Positions 17,712 to 26,183 of a stretch of 64,000 nt of DNA are shown one piece after another. The stretch is taken from positions 1-64,000 of the forward strand of contig NZ_SLVF01000014.1 in assembly GCF_004345365.1 (NCBI RefSeq). Direction: 5' to 3'. The stretch is from Kribbella sp. VKM Ac-2568. GTDB lineage: Bacteria; Actinomycetota; Actinomycetes; Propionibacteriales; Kribbellaceae. How positions within the stretch are numbered: position 1 is the stretch's first letter; each line of letters begins with the position of its first letter. The notes below the pieces were generated by a model. It saw only the letters and a list, made by a program, of their open reading frames with translations. It was not told where the DNA came from and ran no database searches. The position numbers and the translations under genes were made by a program.

Positions 17712-18461
17712 TCAGTTGTCCGTGCCGTGGATGAGGCTGTCCCAGTCGATCGTTGGGTGGCCTAGAACGCTGTCTCCCAGGACGAACCTGCTGGGGTCTC
17801 CTGCCGCCCTGGCTCCTGATGCCAGCCACGCGGCGACGCCACGGGCGTTGCGGTTCTCGAGCTCTTCGAGATACGCCCGGCGCTCATCGACGATGCATAA
17901 CCGTTCCGCGGGCGAGCCGGCCCTTTGCAGAGCCGAGAAGCTGGCTCGCCACGCCAGGCATAGGGCGTCGTCGCTCAACGAAGCCGGCGCAACGTGAGGC
18001 TTGGCTTCCTGGCACGGTCGGATCCGCGAGATCGGAGCCGGGGCGGACCCTGCCGAGCGCTCGGCAGGGTCCGACGGGGCTGCCTGCGGTGAGAGTGTGG
18101 GCAGGTGGCCGTGTTGCCTCAGCCAGCGAAGGGAGTAGACGATCGCGTAGGGCGATCCCGCGGCCGTGATCGCCAGCAGCAGGACCGCCGTCGGACCACC
18201 CACCAATGTCCCGACGCCGATGAACGCCACGGTCCCGGCCCCGGCCAGGATCGAGCTCATGGCGACTATTCGTCGGCTGTCGCGCGGGAGCCGGGTGTCG
18301 TCGCCAGGGTCCAGCGCGACCATCGCGACGATGCCGCCTGTCGAGGATGCGCAGATCAACAGCAAAAGGACTATCGACAGGGACCAGGTGAAGGCTGCGA
18401 CGCCGCCCAATGCGCCGAGCACACCACAGAAGAACAGCCAGCAGACTCGATAGGCCCTCAT
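17712..18461 (-). CDS. membrane protein of unknown function
   Basis: A 249-residue protein with four hydrophobic segments in the first half (about 5-25, 28-48, 66-85 and 87-110). A soluble C-terminal half follows, with conserved-looking text such as DDALCLAWRASFSALQRA and RRAYLEELENRNARGVAAWL. That C-terminal pattern recurs in small actinobacterial membrane proteins next to stress genes, but I know no function. ATG at 18461 has GGAGAAG upstream. It lies 9-57 bp before transaldolase, depending on the start used there, so the two probably share a transcript. A degenerate copy of the TTGCCG palindrome (18714) lies 262 bp upstream. Confidence 0.75.
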   Translation of the reverse strand: MRAYRVCWLFFCGVLGALGGVAAFTWSLSIVLLLLICASSTGGIVAMVALDPGDDTRLPRDSRRIVAMSSILAGAGTVAFIGVGTLVGGPTAVLLLAITAAGSPYAIVYSLRWLRQHGHLPTLSPQAAPSDPAERSAGSAPAPISRIRPCQEAKPHVAPASLSDDALCLAWRASFSALQRAGSPAERLCIVDERRAYLEELENRNARGVAAWLASGARAAGDPSRFVLGDSVLGHPTIDWDSLIHGTDN

Positions 18462-18766
18462 GGTGTCTTCTCCTGCACCGCAGTGTCAGGCGCGTCGAGG
18501 CGGGCGGCGACTGATCGGTCCACGACAAACCTCCTTACGGCAGCCGGATCCCGAAAGATCGGCCCGTGACTCGGCCATGCACACGAGGGACAGTCCGCCT
18601 GGGCTTCGCGCTGGGTGAGCCGGAACTCGGGGGTCTTGTTCGTGCAGCTATGACTTTGCCGCTGCGGGGCGATGAAAGGTATGGCAACGATCGGCGAACC
18701 TGAGGCCGACCAGTTGGCCGACGCCCGGCAACGATTGGACCCTTGCGGGACGCAGCGTCGAGTCGG
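18462..18766. other. intergenic region between two minus-strand genes
   Basis: About 305 bp with no credible gene. It contains the degenerate palindrome at 18714-18732. The 21 bases at 18706-18726 are repeated exactly at 25797-25817, and the 21 bases at 18715-18735 are repeated in inverted orientation at 20066-20086. The promoter of the membrane protein-transaldolase pair should lie here. Confidence 0.5.
18714..18732. promoter_or_regulatory. degenerate palindrome, site B (GTTGCCGG-GCG-TCGGCCAA on minus strand)
   Basis: Read on the minus strand, this 19-bp element matches the palindrome consensus in its left arm and departs from it at two places in the right arm. It shares 21 identical bases with site C. 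It is centred 262 bp before the membrane protein gene, further than the other sites. Confidence 0.4.
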
Positions 18767-20008
18767 CTAGGCGTAGGCCTCCGCACCCGAGGGAAGATCA
18801 CGGGTAGGCCATTCGAGAAGGCGTGCGCCGACGACGGCGATGTGCAGGATGAACCGCTGCGCCGGATCGCCCGGGTCGTGGCCGGTGAGAGCCTTCACCT
18901 TGTCCAGCCGATAGGTGACGGTGCGGACCGACATGTTCAGGCGCCGCGCGGCCTCGGTCGCGACCTCGCCGGTCGCGAAGTATGCCTCGAGAGTTTGTAG
19001 CAACGGCTCGGCGCCCCCGCGCGACTGGGTCAGCGGGACGAGCACGGCCTGGATGAGATCGACGATGGCGGCCTGGTCGCGGACCAGCACCCGGTACACG
19101 AGCATGTCGCGGGCATCGACGACGGCCGCGTCGAGCTGCAACCGGTCGGCGAGCATCAGCGCTTCACGCGCCTCCTCGTAAGAGCGCGCGATACCGTAGG
19201 CGCCTGGATAGGCGCGGCCCGTCGAGACGCGCCAGGTACGGCCCGCCCGATGGCGGACCAAGGCGTCGTAGATGAGTTCCCCGATGTCCTTGGTGGTGGT
19301 GCGCGGTGCCGCGGACGGGGCGGTTGCCGGGATCAGGACCACCAGGAGGCCATCCTTGGTGGCGACGAGAACCTCTCGGTCCCCGAAGCGGTCAAGAATG
19401 AACCGTTCCAGCATGCCGGCAGTCGTGTCGCCGTCAGGCAGACCATCGGCGGGCGCGGCTAGAACCACCTGGTGGGGTCGGCCGAGGTCGAGCCCGAACG
19501 GTTCGGCGCGCTCAACAATTCGGGACACATCGGCGTCGCCGCGGAGCAGATCGTCGACCAGTTCGCGGCGCAACGATTCCTCTTGCCGGATCAGTTGCTG
19601 GGTGGCGGCCTGGTAGCTGTCGACGAGTACGGCGATCGCTTCACCGACAGCACGCAGTACCGCCTGCGCCGAGGCGCGGACCGTGTCGCGGTCGCGGTAT
19701 GGCACGACGTCGGGCAGGTCTCGCCACATCCGCCAGGCCGCGGACAGGTACAGGTCGACAACCCGTCCGGCCGGGATGCCCTGCTCGGCGGCCCGACGCC
19801 CGAGTTCACGCACGATCGCCAACTCGTGCTCGCGCGGTCGCCGTCCGGAGATGGCGGCGTCCGCGAGCAGGGTGAGGTATTCGACCAGTAGCTCCAGCGG
19901 CGCCTGGGCATCCCCTGCGGCAGCCTGCGCGATCGCCGTCAGCCAGGCTTCATCCGCGCTGTTCGTGGGACCGGTCCCCGGCCACGGCAGCCCGCTGGAT
20001 TCGCTCAT
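18767..20008 (-). CDS. PucR/CdaR-type transcriptional regulator
   Basis: A 413-residue regulator. The N-terminal part (about 15-150) is an all-helical sensory domain. The middle (about 155-300) is the CdaR GGDEF-like domain (RREELVDDLLRGDADVSRIV-like text and VSTGRAYPGAYGIARSYEEA). The end is the PucR HTH_30 domain with LLQTLEAYFATGEVATEAAR and SVRTVTYRLDKVKALTG. Such proteins sense small metabolites, but the ligand here is unknown. The ATG at 20008 has GGGGAG upstream. It is divergent from the USP-aceE operon with 181 bp between starts, including site C, so it may control that operon. Confidence 0.9.
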   Translation of the reverse strand: MSESSGLPWPGTGPTNSADEAWLTAIAQAAAGDAQAPLELLVEYLTLLADAAISGRRPREHELAIVRELGRRAAEQGIPAGRVVDLYLSAAWRMWRDLPDVVPYRDRDTVRASAQAVLRAVGEAIAVLVDSYQAATQQLIRQEESLRRELVDDLLRGDADVSRIVERAEPFGLDLGRPHQVVLAAPADGLPDGDTTAGMLERFILDRFGDREVLVATKDGLLVVLIPATAPSAAPRTTTKDIGELIYDALVRHRAGRTWRVSTGRAYPGAYGIARSYEEAREALMLADRLQLDAAVVDARDMLVYRVLVRDQAAIVDLIQAVLVPLTQSRGGAEPLLQTLEAYFATGEVATEAARRLNMSVRTVTYRLDKVKALTGHDPGDPAQRFILHIAVVGARLLEWPTRDLPSGAEAYA

Positions 20009-20068
20009 CTCACTCCCCTTCGCGCGGGATCGATGCGTGTGTGCAGTGTGGATCCCCAGTAGAGCATC

Positions 20069-20087
20069 GTTGCCGGGCGTCGGCCAT
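20069..20087. promoter_or_regulatory. palindrome variant, site C (GTTGCCGG-GCG-TCGGCCAT)
   Basis: A 19-bp near match to the palindrome, with a perfect left arm and one departure (C for A) from the core of the right arm. It is centred 112 bp before the universal stress protein start, close to the 103 and 105 bp of sites D and F. It lies between the divergent PucR and USP genes. Confidence 0.5.
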
Positions 20088-20189
20088 CAGGCCAGTCACA
20101 GGTTCGCCGATCGTGGCAGTACCTGGAGTGCCGGCGGAAGGGCACATTCGAAACCGCAGAGCATCCAGAGCTGGAGCGGAGCGGCCCAC

Positions 20190-21182
20190 ATGACGAAAAC
20201 GTATGCAGTGAGTAACTGCGGCCGTCCGCCGGTCGTGGTCGGTGTCGACGGGTCGATCTCTGCCCAGGCCGCCCTTGCCTGGGCCGCCGCGGAGGCATGG
20301 TCTCGGCGTTGTCCACTCCGCATCATTCACACCTTCAGCTGGCCGATGGTCCGCAACGCACTCGACATGACATTGGCCGGGGACATGAACAACGCGTTCC
20401 AGCCAGCAGCTGAATGGGTGCTGGCCGAAGCGGAGGCGCACGCCCGCCATGTGGCCCCCGGTCTCAGAGTCAGCGCCGAGCTGTTCGTCGCCGGGGCTGC
20501 GCCGACGTTGCTGAGCCAAGCTCAGGGTGCCGCGCTGGTGGTTGTGGGCAGCCGGGGCCTGGGCGGCTTCCGCGGTCTGCTGGTGGGGTCGGTGAGCGCC
20601 GCGGTGGCCGCGCATGCTCCGTGCCCAGTCATCGTCGTCCATCCGCACCGCGATGGCACGGCGTTCCCAACTGTTCCAACCGGCCGGGTCGTGGTCGGCG
20701 TCGATGGATCGGAGGTCTCGACCGCGGCGGTCCGGTTCGCCTTTCAGGAGGCGGCCCGTCGCCGCGTCGGAGTCATCGCGGTCCATGCCGCGACGGCGAC
20801 CCGACGGCACCCATCGCTCGCCGTTCCCGCGGACATCGTCGAGCAGGTCGAGCAGCAACTGTTCGCCGAGTCGATGGAGAGCAAGCGGGTGCTCTTCCCC
20901 GGCATCGATCTGGAGGTGAAGCTCGTGCACTCCCATCCGGCACAAGCTCTGATCGATGAATCCGACGGCGCCGAACTGGTCGTGATCGGTTCGCATGGGC
21001 GCGGTGGCTTCACCGGCATGCTGCTGGGTTCAGTCAGTCAGGCCGTGCTGCATCACGCCGCCTGCCCGGTAGCCATCGTCCACCCCCACCGGACCAAATC
21101 CATCAAACCCCTGCCTGCGCGCCGGCCCAGCCTCCAGATCGCGGCACCAAACCGCCTCGCAGAGCTGAAGGAGCGGTCATGA
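20190..21182 (+). CDS. universal stress protein, tandem UspA domains
   Basis: A 330-residue protein with two UspA domains (about 14-155 and 166-305). Each starts with VVVGVDGS and ends in the ATP-binding G-rich loop: VGSRGLGGFRGLLVGSVS in the first and IGSHGRGGFTGMLLGSVSQ in the second. Tandem USPs are typical of dormancy and hypoxia regulons in mycobacteria and relatives. The ATG at 20190 has GGAGCGGAG upstream. The gene overlaps aceE by 4 bp, an uncommon pairing that suggests the stress protein and pyruvate oxidation are made together. Confidence 0.92.
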   Translation: MTKTYAVSNCGRPPVVVGVDGSISAQAALAWAAAEAWSRRCPLRIIHTFSWPMVRNALDMTLAGDMNNAFQPAAEWVLAEAEAHARHVAPGLRVSAELFVAGAAPTLLSQAQGAALVVVGSRGLGGFRGLLVGSVSAAVAAHAPCPVIVVHPHRDGTAFPTVPTGRVVVGVDGSEVSTAAVRFAFQEAARRRVGVIAVHAATATRRHPSLAVPADIVEQVEQQLFAESMESKRVLFPGIDLEVKLVHSHPAQALIDESDGAELVVIGSHGRGGFTGMLLGSVSQAVLHHAACPVAIVHPHRTKSIKPLPARRPSLQIAAPNRLAELKERS

Positions 21183-23935
21183 CGTCCGCGCCGCAAGACT
21201 TGCCGGAGAGCCTTGGGTTGAACAGCCAGCTCCTCGACCTGGATCCCTCAGAGACCCAGGAATGGCTGGAATCGCTGGACCAGGTGGTCGATCACGCCGG
21301 ACGGAACCGGGCGCGGTACCTGATGCTCAGCGTGCTGCAGCGAGCCCGCGACCGGCGCGTCGGAGTATCGAATCTGCGCAGCACCGACTACCTCAACACG
21401 ATCGCCCCTGACGCCGAGCCCGACTTCCCCGGCGACGAGTACGTCGAGCGGCGGATCCGGGCCTACAACCGCTGGAACGCGGCCGTCATGGTGCACCGGG
21501 CACAGCGGCCCGGCATCGGCGTCGGTGGGCACATCTCCACCTACGCGTCCGCCGCAGCCCTGTACGAGGTCGGGTTCAACCACTTCTTCCGCGGTCACAA
21601 CGCACCCGGCGGCGGCGACCAGATCTACTTCCAGGGCCACGCCTCCCCTGGCATCTACGCGCGGGCGTTCCTGGAAGGGCGGCTCACTAGCGGACAGCTC
21701 GACGGGTTCCGCCAGGAGCTGTCCCACGCCGGACCCGGCAGCGGGTTGCCGTCGTATCCGCACCCGCGGCTGATGCCGGACTTCTGGGAGTTCCCGACCG
21801 TTTCGATGGGGCTGGGGGCAATCAACGCGATCTATCAGGCCCGCTTCAACCGCTACCTGCACGACCGAGGTCTCAAGAACACCAGTGGCCAGCGGGTGTG
21901 GGCGTTCCTCGGTGACGGCGAGATGGACGAGCCGGAGTCCCTCGGCGCGATCGGTGTCGCGGCCCGCGAGGAGCTGGACAATCTCACCTTCGTCGTCAAC
22001 TGCAACCTGCAACGTCTCGACGGCCCGGTCCGTGGCAACGGCAAGATCATCCAGGAACTGGAGTCGTACTTCCGCGGCGCCGGCTGGAACGTCATCAAGG
22101 TGATCTGGGGACGGGAGTGGGATCCGCTGCTCGCCGCCGACACCGACGGCGCACTGCTGAACCTGATGAACACGACCCCGGACGGAGACTTCCAGACCTT
22201 CAAGGCCGAGTCCGGTGCGTTCGTCCGAGAGCACTTCTTCGGCCGCGACCCCCGCACCGCCGCCATGGTTGAGCATCTGTCGGACAGCGAGATCTGGAAT
22301 CTCAAACGCGGTGGGCATGATTACCGCAAGCTGTACGCCGCGTATCGGGCGGCCACCGAACACACCGGGCAACCGACGGTGATCCTGGCCAAGACCATCA
22401 AGGGATGGACCCTCGGTTCCCATTTCGAGGGCCGCAACTCCACCCACCAGATGAAGAAATTGACCCTCGAGGACCTCAAGGGATTCCGGGACCGACTGTT
22501 CCTGGAGATCCCCGACTCGGCGCTCGACGCCGTGAAGCCGCCCTACTTCCGCCCGCCGAAAGACTCGCCCGAACTGCAGTACCTGCATGAGCGTCGCCGC
22601 GCCCTTGGCGGCTACCTGCCCTCCCGTAGCGTGCGCAGCAGGCCTCTTCAATTGCCCAGTGAGGCGGCGTACGAGGTCGCTCGTCGCGGCTCCGGCCGGC
22701 AGAAGGTCGCCACCACGATGGCATTCGTCCGCCTGCTGAAGGACCTGATGAGAGACCCGCAGATGGGTCACCGGTTCGTTCCGATCATCCCCGACGAAGC
22801 CCGCACCTTCGGACTGGATTCGTTGTTCCCGTCCAAGAAGATCTACTCACCACATGGACAGAACTATCTGTCTGTGGATCGGGAACAGATGCTGAGCTAC
22901 CAAGAAGACACCCACGGCGTTCTCCTGCACGAGGGCATCACCGAGGCGGGCTCAGCGGCGTCCTGGACCGCGGCCGGCACCTCGTACGCCACCCACGGCG
23001 AGCCGATGATCCCGCTCTACATCTTCTACTCGATGTTCGGGTTTCAGCGCACCGGCGACCAGCTCTGGGCCGCAGCGGACCAGATGACCCGAGGCTTCCT
23101 GCTCGGCGCCACCGCCGGCCGTACCACCCTCAACGGCGAAGGACTGCAGCACCAGGACGGCCACTCGCTGCTGCTGGCATCCACCAACCCGGCTTGCGTG
23201 GCCTACGACGCTGCCTACGCATTCGAACTCGGCCACATCACCGCCGACGCACTCCGGCGAATGTATGGCGAACCACGACCCGGCGAAGACCAGAACGTCT
23301 TCTACTACCTCACCCTCTACAACGAACCGATCTCGCAACCGGTCGAACCCACCGACGTCGACGTCGACGGCATCCTGGCGGGGATGCACCGCTACTCCCC
23401 CGCCGCCGACGGCACCGGGCCGAGGACGCAGATCCTTGCCTCCGGCATCGCCATGCCCTGGGCGCTGGAGGCGCAACGCCTCCTGCAGGCCGACTGGGGG
23501 GTCCAGGCCGACGTGTGGTCGGTGACGTCCTGGACCCAACTACGTCGTGATGCGCTCGCAGCCGAAGAGTGGAATCAGTCGCACCCCGACCAGCCTCCCC
23601 GAATTCCCTATGTCACGAGGCGGCTGAGTGAAAACGCGGGCCCTGTCCTGGCGGTCTCGGACTGGATGCGCGCGGTGCCTGACCAGATTGCTCCGTTCGT
23701 CCGCGGGCCTTGGACGTCGCTGGGCACCGACGGATTCGGCCACTCCGACACCCGCGCTGCACTGCGCCGCCACTTCGGCGTCGACGCGCAGTCAATCGTC
23801 GTGCGGACGCTGCAGCAGCTGGCCGACTGCGGCGAGCTGGACGAGTCGGTACCGCGGCTGGCCAGGATGACCCACCCAGCTGGGCAGGAGCACGCAGACC
23901 CGACGAACGGCAGCGGCAATGACAAACCACAGTAA
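21179..23935 (+). CDS. aceE: pyruvate dehydrogenase E1 component, homodimeric
   Basis: A 918-residue thiamine diphosphate enzyme of the AceE type, the usual length for the family. It carries out the first, decarboxylating step of pyruvate to acetyl-CoA on the E2 lipoyl domain. The thiamine site is VWAFLGDGEMDEPES with the later NCNLQRLDGPVRGN. Other family parts are HASPGIYARAFLEGRL, HFFRGHNAPGGGDQIYFQGH, and the pyrimidine-domain region GSAASWTAAGTSYATHGEPM. No E2 or E3 gene is near, so it must use partners encoded elsewhere or act as a condition-specific second E1. The start overlaps the USP stop (ATGA). Confidence 0.95.
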   Translation: MTSAPQDLPESLGLNSQLLDLDPSETQEWLESLDQVVDHAGRNRARYLMLSVLQRARDRRVGVSNLRSTDYLNTIAPDAEPDFPGDEYVERRIRAYNRWNAAVMVHRAQRPGIGVGGHISTYASAAALYEVGFNHFFRGHNAPGGGDQIYFQGHASPGIYARAFLEGRLTSGQLDGFRQELSHAGPGSGLPSYPHPRLMPDFWEFPTVSMGLGAINAIYQARFNRYLHDRGLKNTSGQRVWAFLGDGEMDEPESLGAIGVAAREELDNLTFVVNCNLQRLDGPVRGNGKIIQELESYFRGAGWNVIKVIWGREWDPLLAADTDGALLNLMNTTPDGDFQTFKAESGAFVREHFFGRDPRTAAMVEHLSDSEIWNLKRGGHDYRKLYAAYRAATEHTGQPTVILAKTIKGWTLGSHFEGRNSTHQMKKLTLEDLKGFRDRLFLEIPDSALDAVKPPYFRPPKDSPELQYLHERRRALGGYLPSRSVRSRPLQLPSEAAYEVARRGSGRQKVATTMAFVRLLKDLMRDPQMGHRFVPIIPDEARTFGLDSLFPSKKIYSPHGQNYLSVDREQMLSYQEDTHGVLLHEGITEAGSAASWTAAGTSYATHGEPMIPLYIFYSMFGFQRTGDQLWAAADQMTRGFLLGATAGRTTLNGEGLQHQDGHSLLLASTNPACVAYDAAYAFELGHITADALRRMYGEPRPGEDQNVFYYLTLYNEPISQPVEPTDVDVDGILAGMHRYSPAADGTGPRTQILASGIAMPWALEAQRLLQADWGVQADVWSVTSWTQLRRDALAAEEWNQSHPDQPPRIPYVTRRLSENAGPVLAVSDWMRAVPDQIAPFVRGPWTSLGTDGFGHSDTRAALRRHFGVDAQSIVVRTLQQLADCGELDESVPRLARMTHPAGQEHADPTNGSGNDKPQ

Positions 23936-23980
23936 CGCCGGGTGTGCAACGACGAGACCCGACCCTTTCCAGGAGGAATA

Positions 23981-24925
23981 ATGCGCGTCTTCGTAGCCGG
24001 TGCAACCGGCGTCATCGGCCGCCGGTTGTTGCCACTGCTCACCTCCAAGGGCCACGAGGTCATCGGCCTGGCCCGGTCGTACGGCGCCGCCGTCGAGATC
24101 GAGACGCTGGGAGCCGTGGTCGCCGAGGCCGACGCGCTGGACTCCGGTGCGCTGAGCCGCGTAGTCAAGGATGCTGCACCCGATGCGGTTGTTCACCTGC
24201 TCACCGCGATCCCGGCCAAGATCAATCCGCGAAGGATGAGCCGCGACTTCGCGCAGACCAATCGGCTGCGCACCGAAGGCACCCGCAACCTGCTGTATGC
24301 CGCCGAACGGGCCGGCGCCAAACGCATCATCACCGAAGGCCTGGCGTGTATCTACCAGCCGAACAAGTGGGTCCCGGCCACCGAGGTGGCGTCGTGGTGG
24401 CGGGATCCGCCCCGGCAGTTCGCCCCGGTGCTCGCCGCCTTGCGGTCGCTTGAAGAGCGCACCAGGCAGGCAGATGGGCTGGTACTGCGGCTGGGACAGC
24501 TCTACGGCCACGGCACGATCTATGCGAACGATGGATCCTTCGTCCGTCAGGTACAGTCCGGCAAGATGCCGATCGTCGGCTCCGGTGACGGCACCTTCTC
24601 CTTCACCCACGTCGACGACGCCGCCTCGGCCATCGCCGCAGCGCTGCACAGCCACGTGCGCGGCGCGCTCAACATCGTCGATGACGACCCGGCACCGGTC
24701 CGCGAGTGGCTGCCCGTCCTGGCCGAACTGCTAGACGCTCCGCCACCGAAGCACGTACCCGTGGCTCTTGCCAGATTGACCGCCGGCGGCTGGGGGGTCG
24801 CCTTCATGACCCAGTTGCGCGGCGCCGACAACACCCTCGCCCGGCGCATCCTCGACTGGGCTCCGCGGTACGGCTCATGGCGACAGGGATTCGCCGCGGA
24901 GCTGACCCACGCCGCGCATCCCTGA
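23981..24925 (+). CDS. NAD-dependent epimerase/dehydratase family protein
   Basis: A 314-residue extended-SDR protein. It begins VFVAGATGVIGRRLLPLL, the GxxGxxG nucleotide loop, and has VVHLLTAIPAKIN and GTRNLLYAAERAGAKRIITE. The usual YxxxK catalytic pair is not clear: the Tyr of CIYQPNKW is followed by a Lys three residues later (Tyr-Gln-Pro-Asn-Lys), which is close to but not the usual context. The family also includes NAD(P)-binding proteins of unknown role. The ATG at 23981 has a perfect AGGAGG. It lies 45 bp after aceE and is probably the third gene of that operon. Confidence 0.85.
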   Translation: MRVFVAGATGVIGRRLLPLLTSKGHEVIGLARSYGAAVEIETLGAVVAEADALDSGALSRVVKDAAPDAVVHLLTAIPAKINPRRMSRDFAQTNRLRTEGTRNLLYAAERAGAKRIITEGLACIYQPNKWVPATEVASWWRDPPRQFAPVLAALRSLEERTRQADGLVLRLGQLYGHGTIYANDGSFVRQVQSGKMPIVGSGDGTFSFTHVDDAASAIAAALHSHVRGALNIVDDDPAPVREWLPVLAELLDAPPPKHVPVALARLTAGGWGVAFMTQLRGADNTLARRILDWAPRYGSWRQGFAAELTHAAHP

Positions 24926-24930
24926 GCTGA

Positions 24931-25041
24931 GCGGCTACTCAACCACGAAACGTCAAGGTGATGGCCTGGTACGACAACGAATGGGGCTTCACCCACCAGA
25001 TGATTCGGGAAGCGCGCAGCATCCTCTCCCCGGTGCCGTAG
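24931..25041 (+). pseudogene. gap: C-terminal remnant of glyceraldehyde-3-phosphate dehydrogenase (gap)
   Basis: Directly after the epimerase gene the plus strand reads RNVKVMAWYDNEWGFTHQMI then REARSILSPVP and a TAG. WYDNEWG is the C-terminal hallmark of GAPDH (VKVLAWYDNEWGYS in many enzymes). Nothing of the catalytic or NAD-binding domains is present, so this is a scrap of a deleted gene. Confidence 0.75.
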
Positions 25042-25201
25042 GTTCTCGCCGGGTCCCCGACGTCGCGGTCGCTCCCCTCGCGAGGGAACCCCTTGCAGCC
25101 CCGGAATCCGATCATCTCGGCCCCGTGGCCGCCCATGATCACCCTGCGACCCGAGCCGTCGGGAAAGCGTTGGCTCGACCGACGATCCGATGTATCAGCG
25201 T

Positions 25202-25220
25202 GTTGCCGATCATCGGCAAC
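25202..25220. promoter_or_regulatory. 19-bp palindrome, site D (GTTGCCGA-TCA-TCGGCAAC)
   Basis: A perfect inverted repeat with 8-bp arms and 3-bp spacer. It is centred 103 bp before the start codon of the DoxX-like gene. With a leader of about 40 bases this would place the site near -60, a usual activator position. The binding protein is unknown. Confidence 0.65.
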
Positions 25221-25313
25221 CAGAAGGCTCCAAGTCAGCCGATGAGGGGCGGTGCTAATCCGTGCCCGCGAGACAACCATAGAAGGACATCGACGCTCTA
25301 GAAGGAGCAAATC

Positions 25314-25745
25314 ATGAGCACTGAGGGGCGCACCGCCCGCACCACCGGCCGGGAGTCGCTGTCCGACCCGGCGTACCAGGCATTCCTCGTCCTGCGAACA
25401 GTCTTCACGGTGGCGCCGATCGTGTTCGGTTTGGACAAGTTCGCGAACCTGCTCACCGACTGGCCGGGCTACCTGGCCCCGTGGATCAACGACATCGTCC
25501 CAGGCTCCGGGCAGGACGCGATGTACGTCATCGGGGTCATCGAGATCGTCGCCGGTGTGGCCGTCGCCCTGATTCCGCGCTACGGCGCACTGATCGTCGC
25601 GGCCTGGCTTGCGGGCATCATCCTGAACCTGTTGACGCTCTCGGGCTTCTACGACGTCGCGCTGCGCGACTTCGGCCTCCTGGTCGCCGCCCTCGCGCTG
25701 GCCCGGCTCGCCACCAAGTACGCGCCGGCACGACACGGCTCCTGA
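25314..25745 (+). CDS. DoxX-like membrane protein
   Basis: A 143-residue protein with four predicted membrane segments (about 28-45, 68-88, 92-108 and 114-132) after a polar N-terminus. The pattern LVLRTVFTVAPIVFGLDKFANLL followed by a G-x-x-E-I-V-A-G segment is like the DoxX/DoxD family, whose members include thiosulfate:quinone oxidoreductase subunits and stress-linked membrane proteins. The precise activity is unknown. The ATG at 25314 has GAAGGAG upstream. The perfect palindrome before it makes it a likely member of the proposed regulon. Confidence 0.75.
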   Translation: MSTEGRTARTTGRESLSDPAYQAFLVLRTVFTVAPIVFGLDKFANLLTDWPGYLAPWINDIVPGSGQDAMYVIGVIEIVAGVAVALIPRYGALIVAAWLAGIILNLLTLSGFYDVALRDFGLLVAALALARLATKYAPARHGS

Positions 25746-26183
25746 CGAGAACAACGAACAGCTCGTGACCCCCGTTGGCGTTGAAGGATCCGCCCACCGA
25801 CCAGTTGGCCGACGCCCCGCGCCGGGTTGGCTGGCCGGGGCGGCGCGAGACGCCGCGAAAGAGGCCTTCGGCGCACCGCGGCTTCGACGCAGGACCTTGA
25901 TGCGGCTTCGCCAGGCTGGACCTATTACCAGCTGGACCTATTACCAGAACGGGCGGGATCACAATGACCAGGCGCGTTCGACGACGCGCATCCTTGCGGG
26001 TCCATGGAAGGAACCGCATACCTCTGACCGGGAGCTCTGTGTGGCGCCCTGCCCCCTTCATCGGACAAGCGATGGCGCACCGAACTGGTCTGTGCGCGGC
26101 GTGCACCTCGCGCCGAACGACACCACCCATGGCTGGCGGAGCCTTCGGTCCCCCCGCAGCCGACGAGCCTGATCAGCGACGTC
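25746..26183. other. intergenic region with short repeats
   Basis: About 440 bp with no convincing gene; open frames on both strands have no ribosome binding site or family pattern. It holds the exact 21-base copy (25797-25817) of a stretch at 18706 and a tandem 16-bp repeat (25915-25946). The weak palindrome half-site at 25803 lacks its right arm. Confidence 0.45.
25915..25946. repeat. tandem 16-bp repeat, two units
   Basis: The unit GCTGGACCTATTACCA occurs twice in direct succession. The 5-bp TTACC core is AT-richer than the surroundings. It could be a duplicated binding site or a simple slippage product. Confidence 0.7.

Noticed and set aside
21248..22771. Long minus-strand open frame inside aceE
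   Set aside because: It is antisense to well-conserved thiamine enzyme motifs and has no ribosome site or family pattern.
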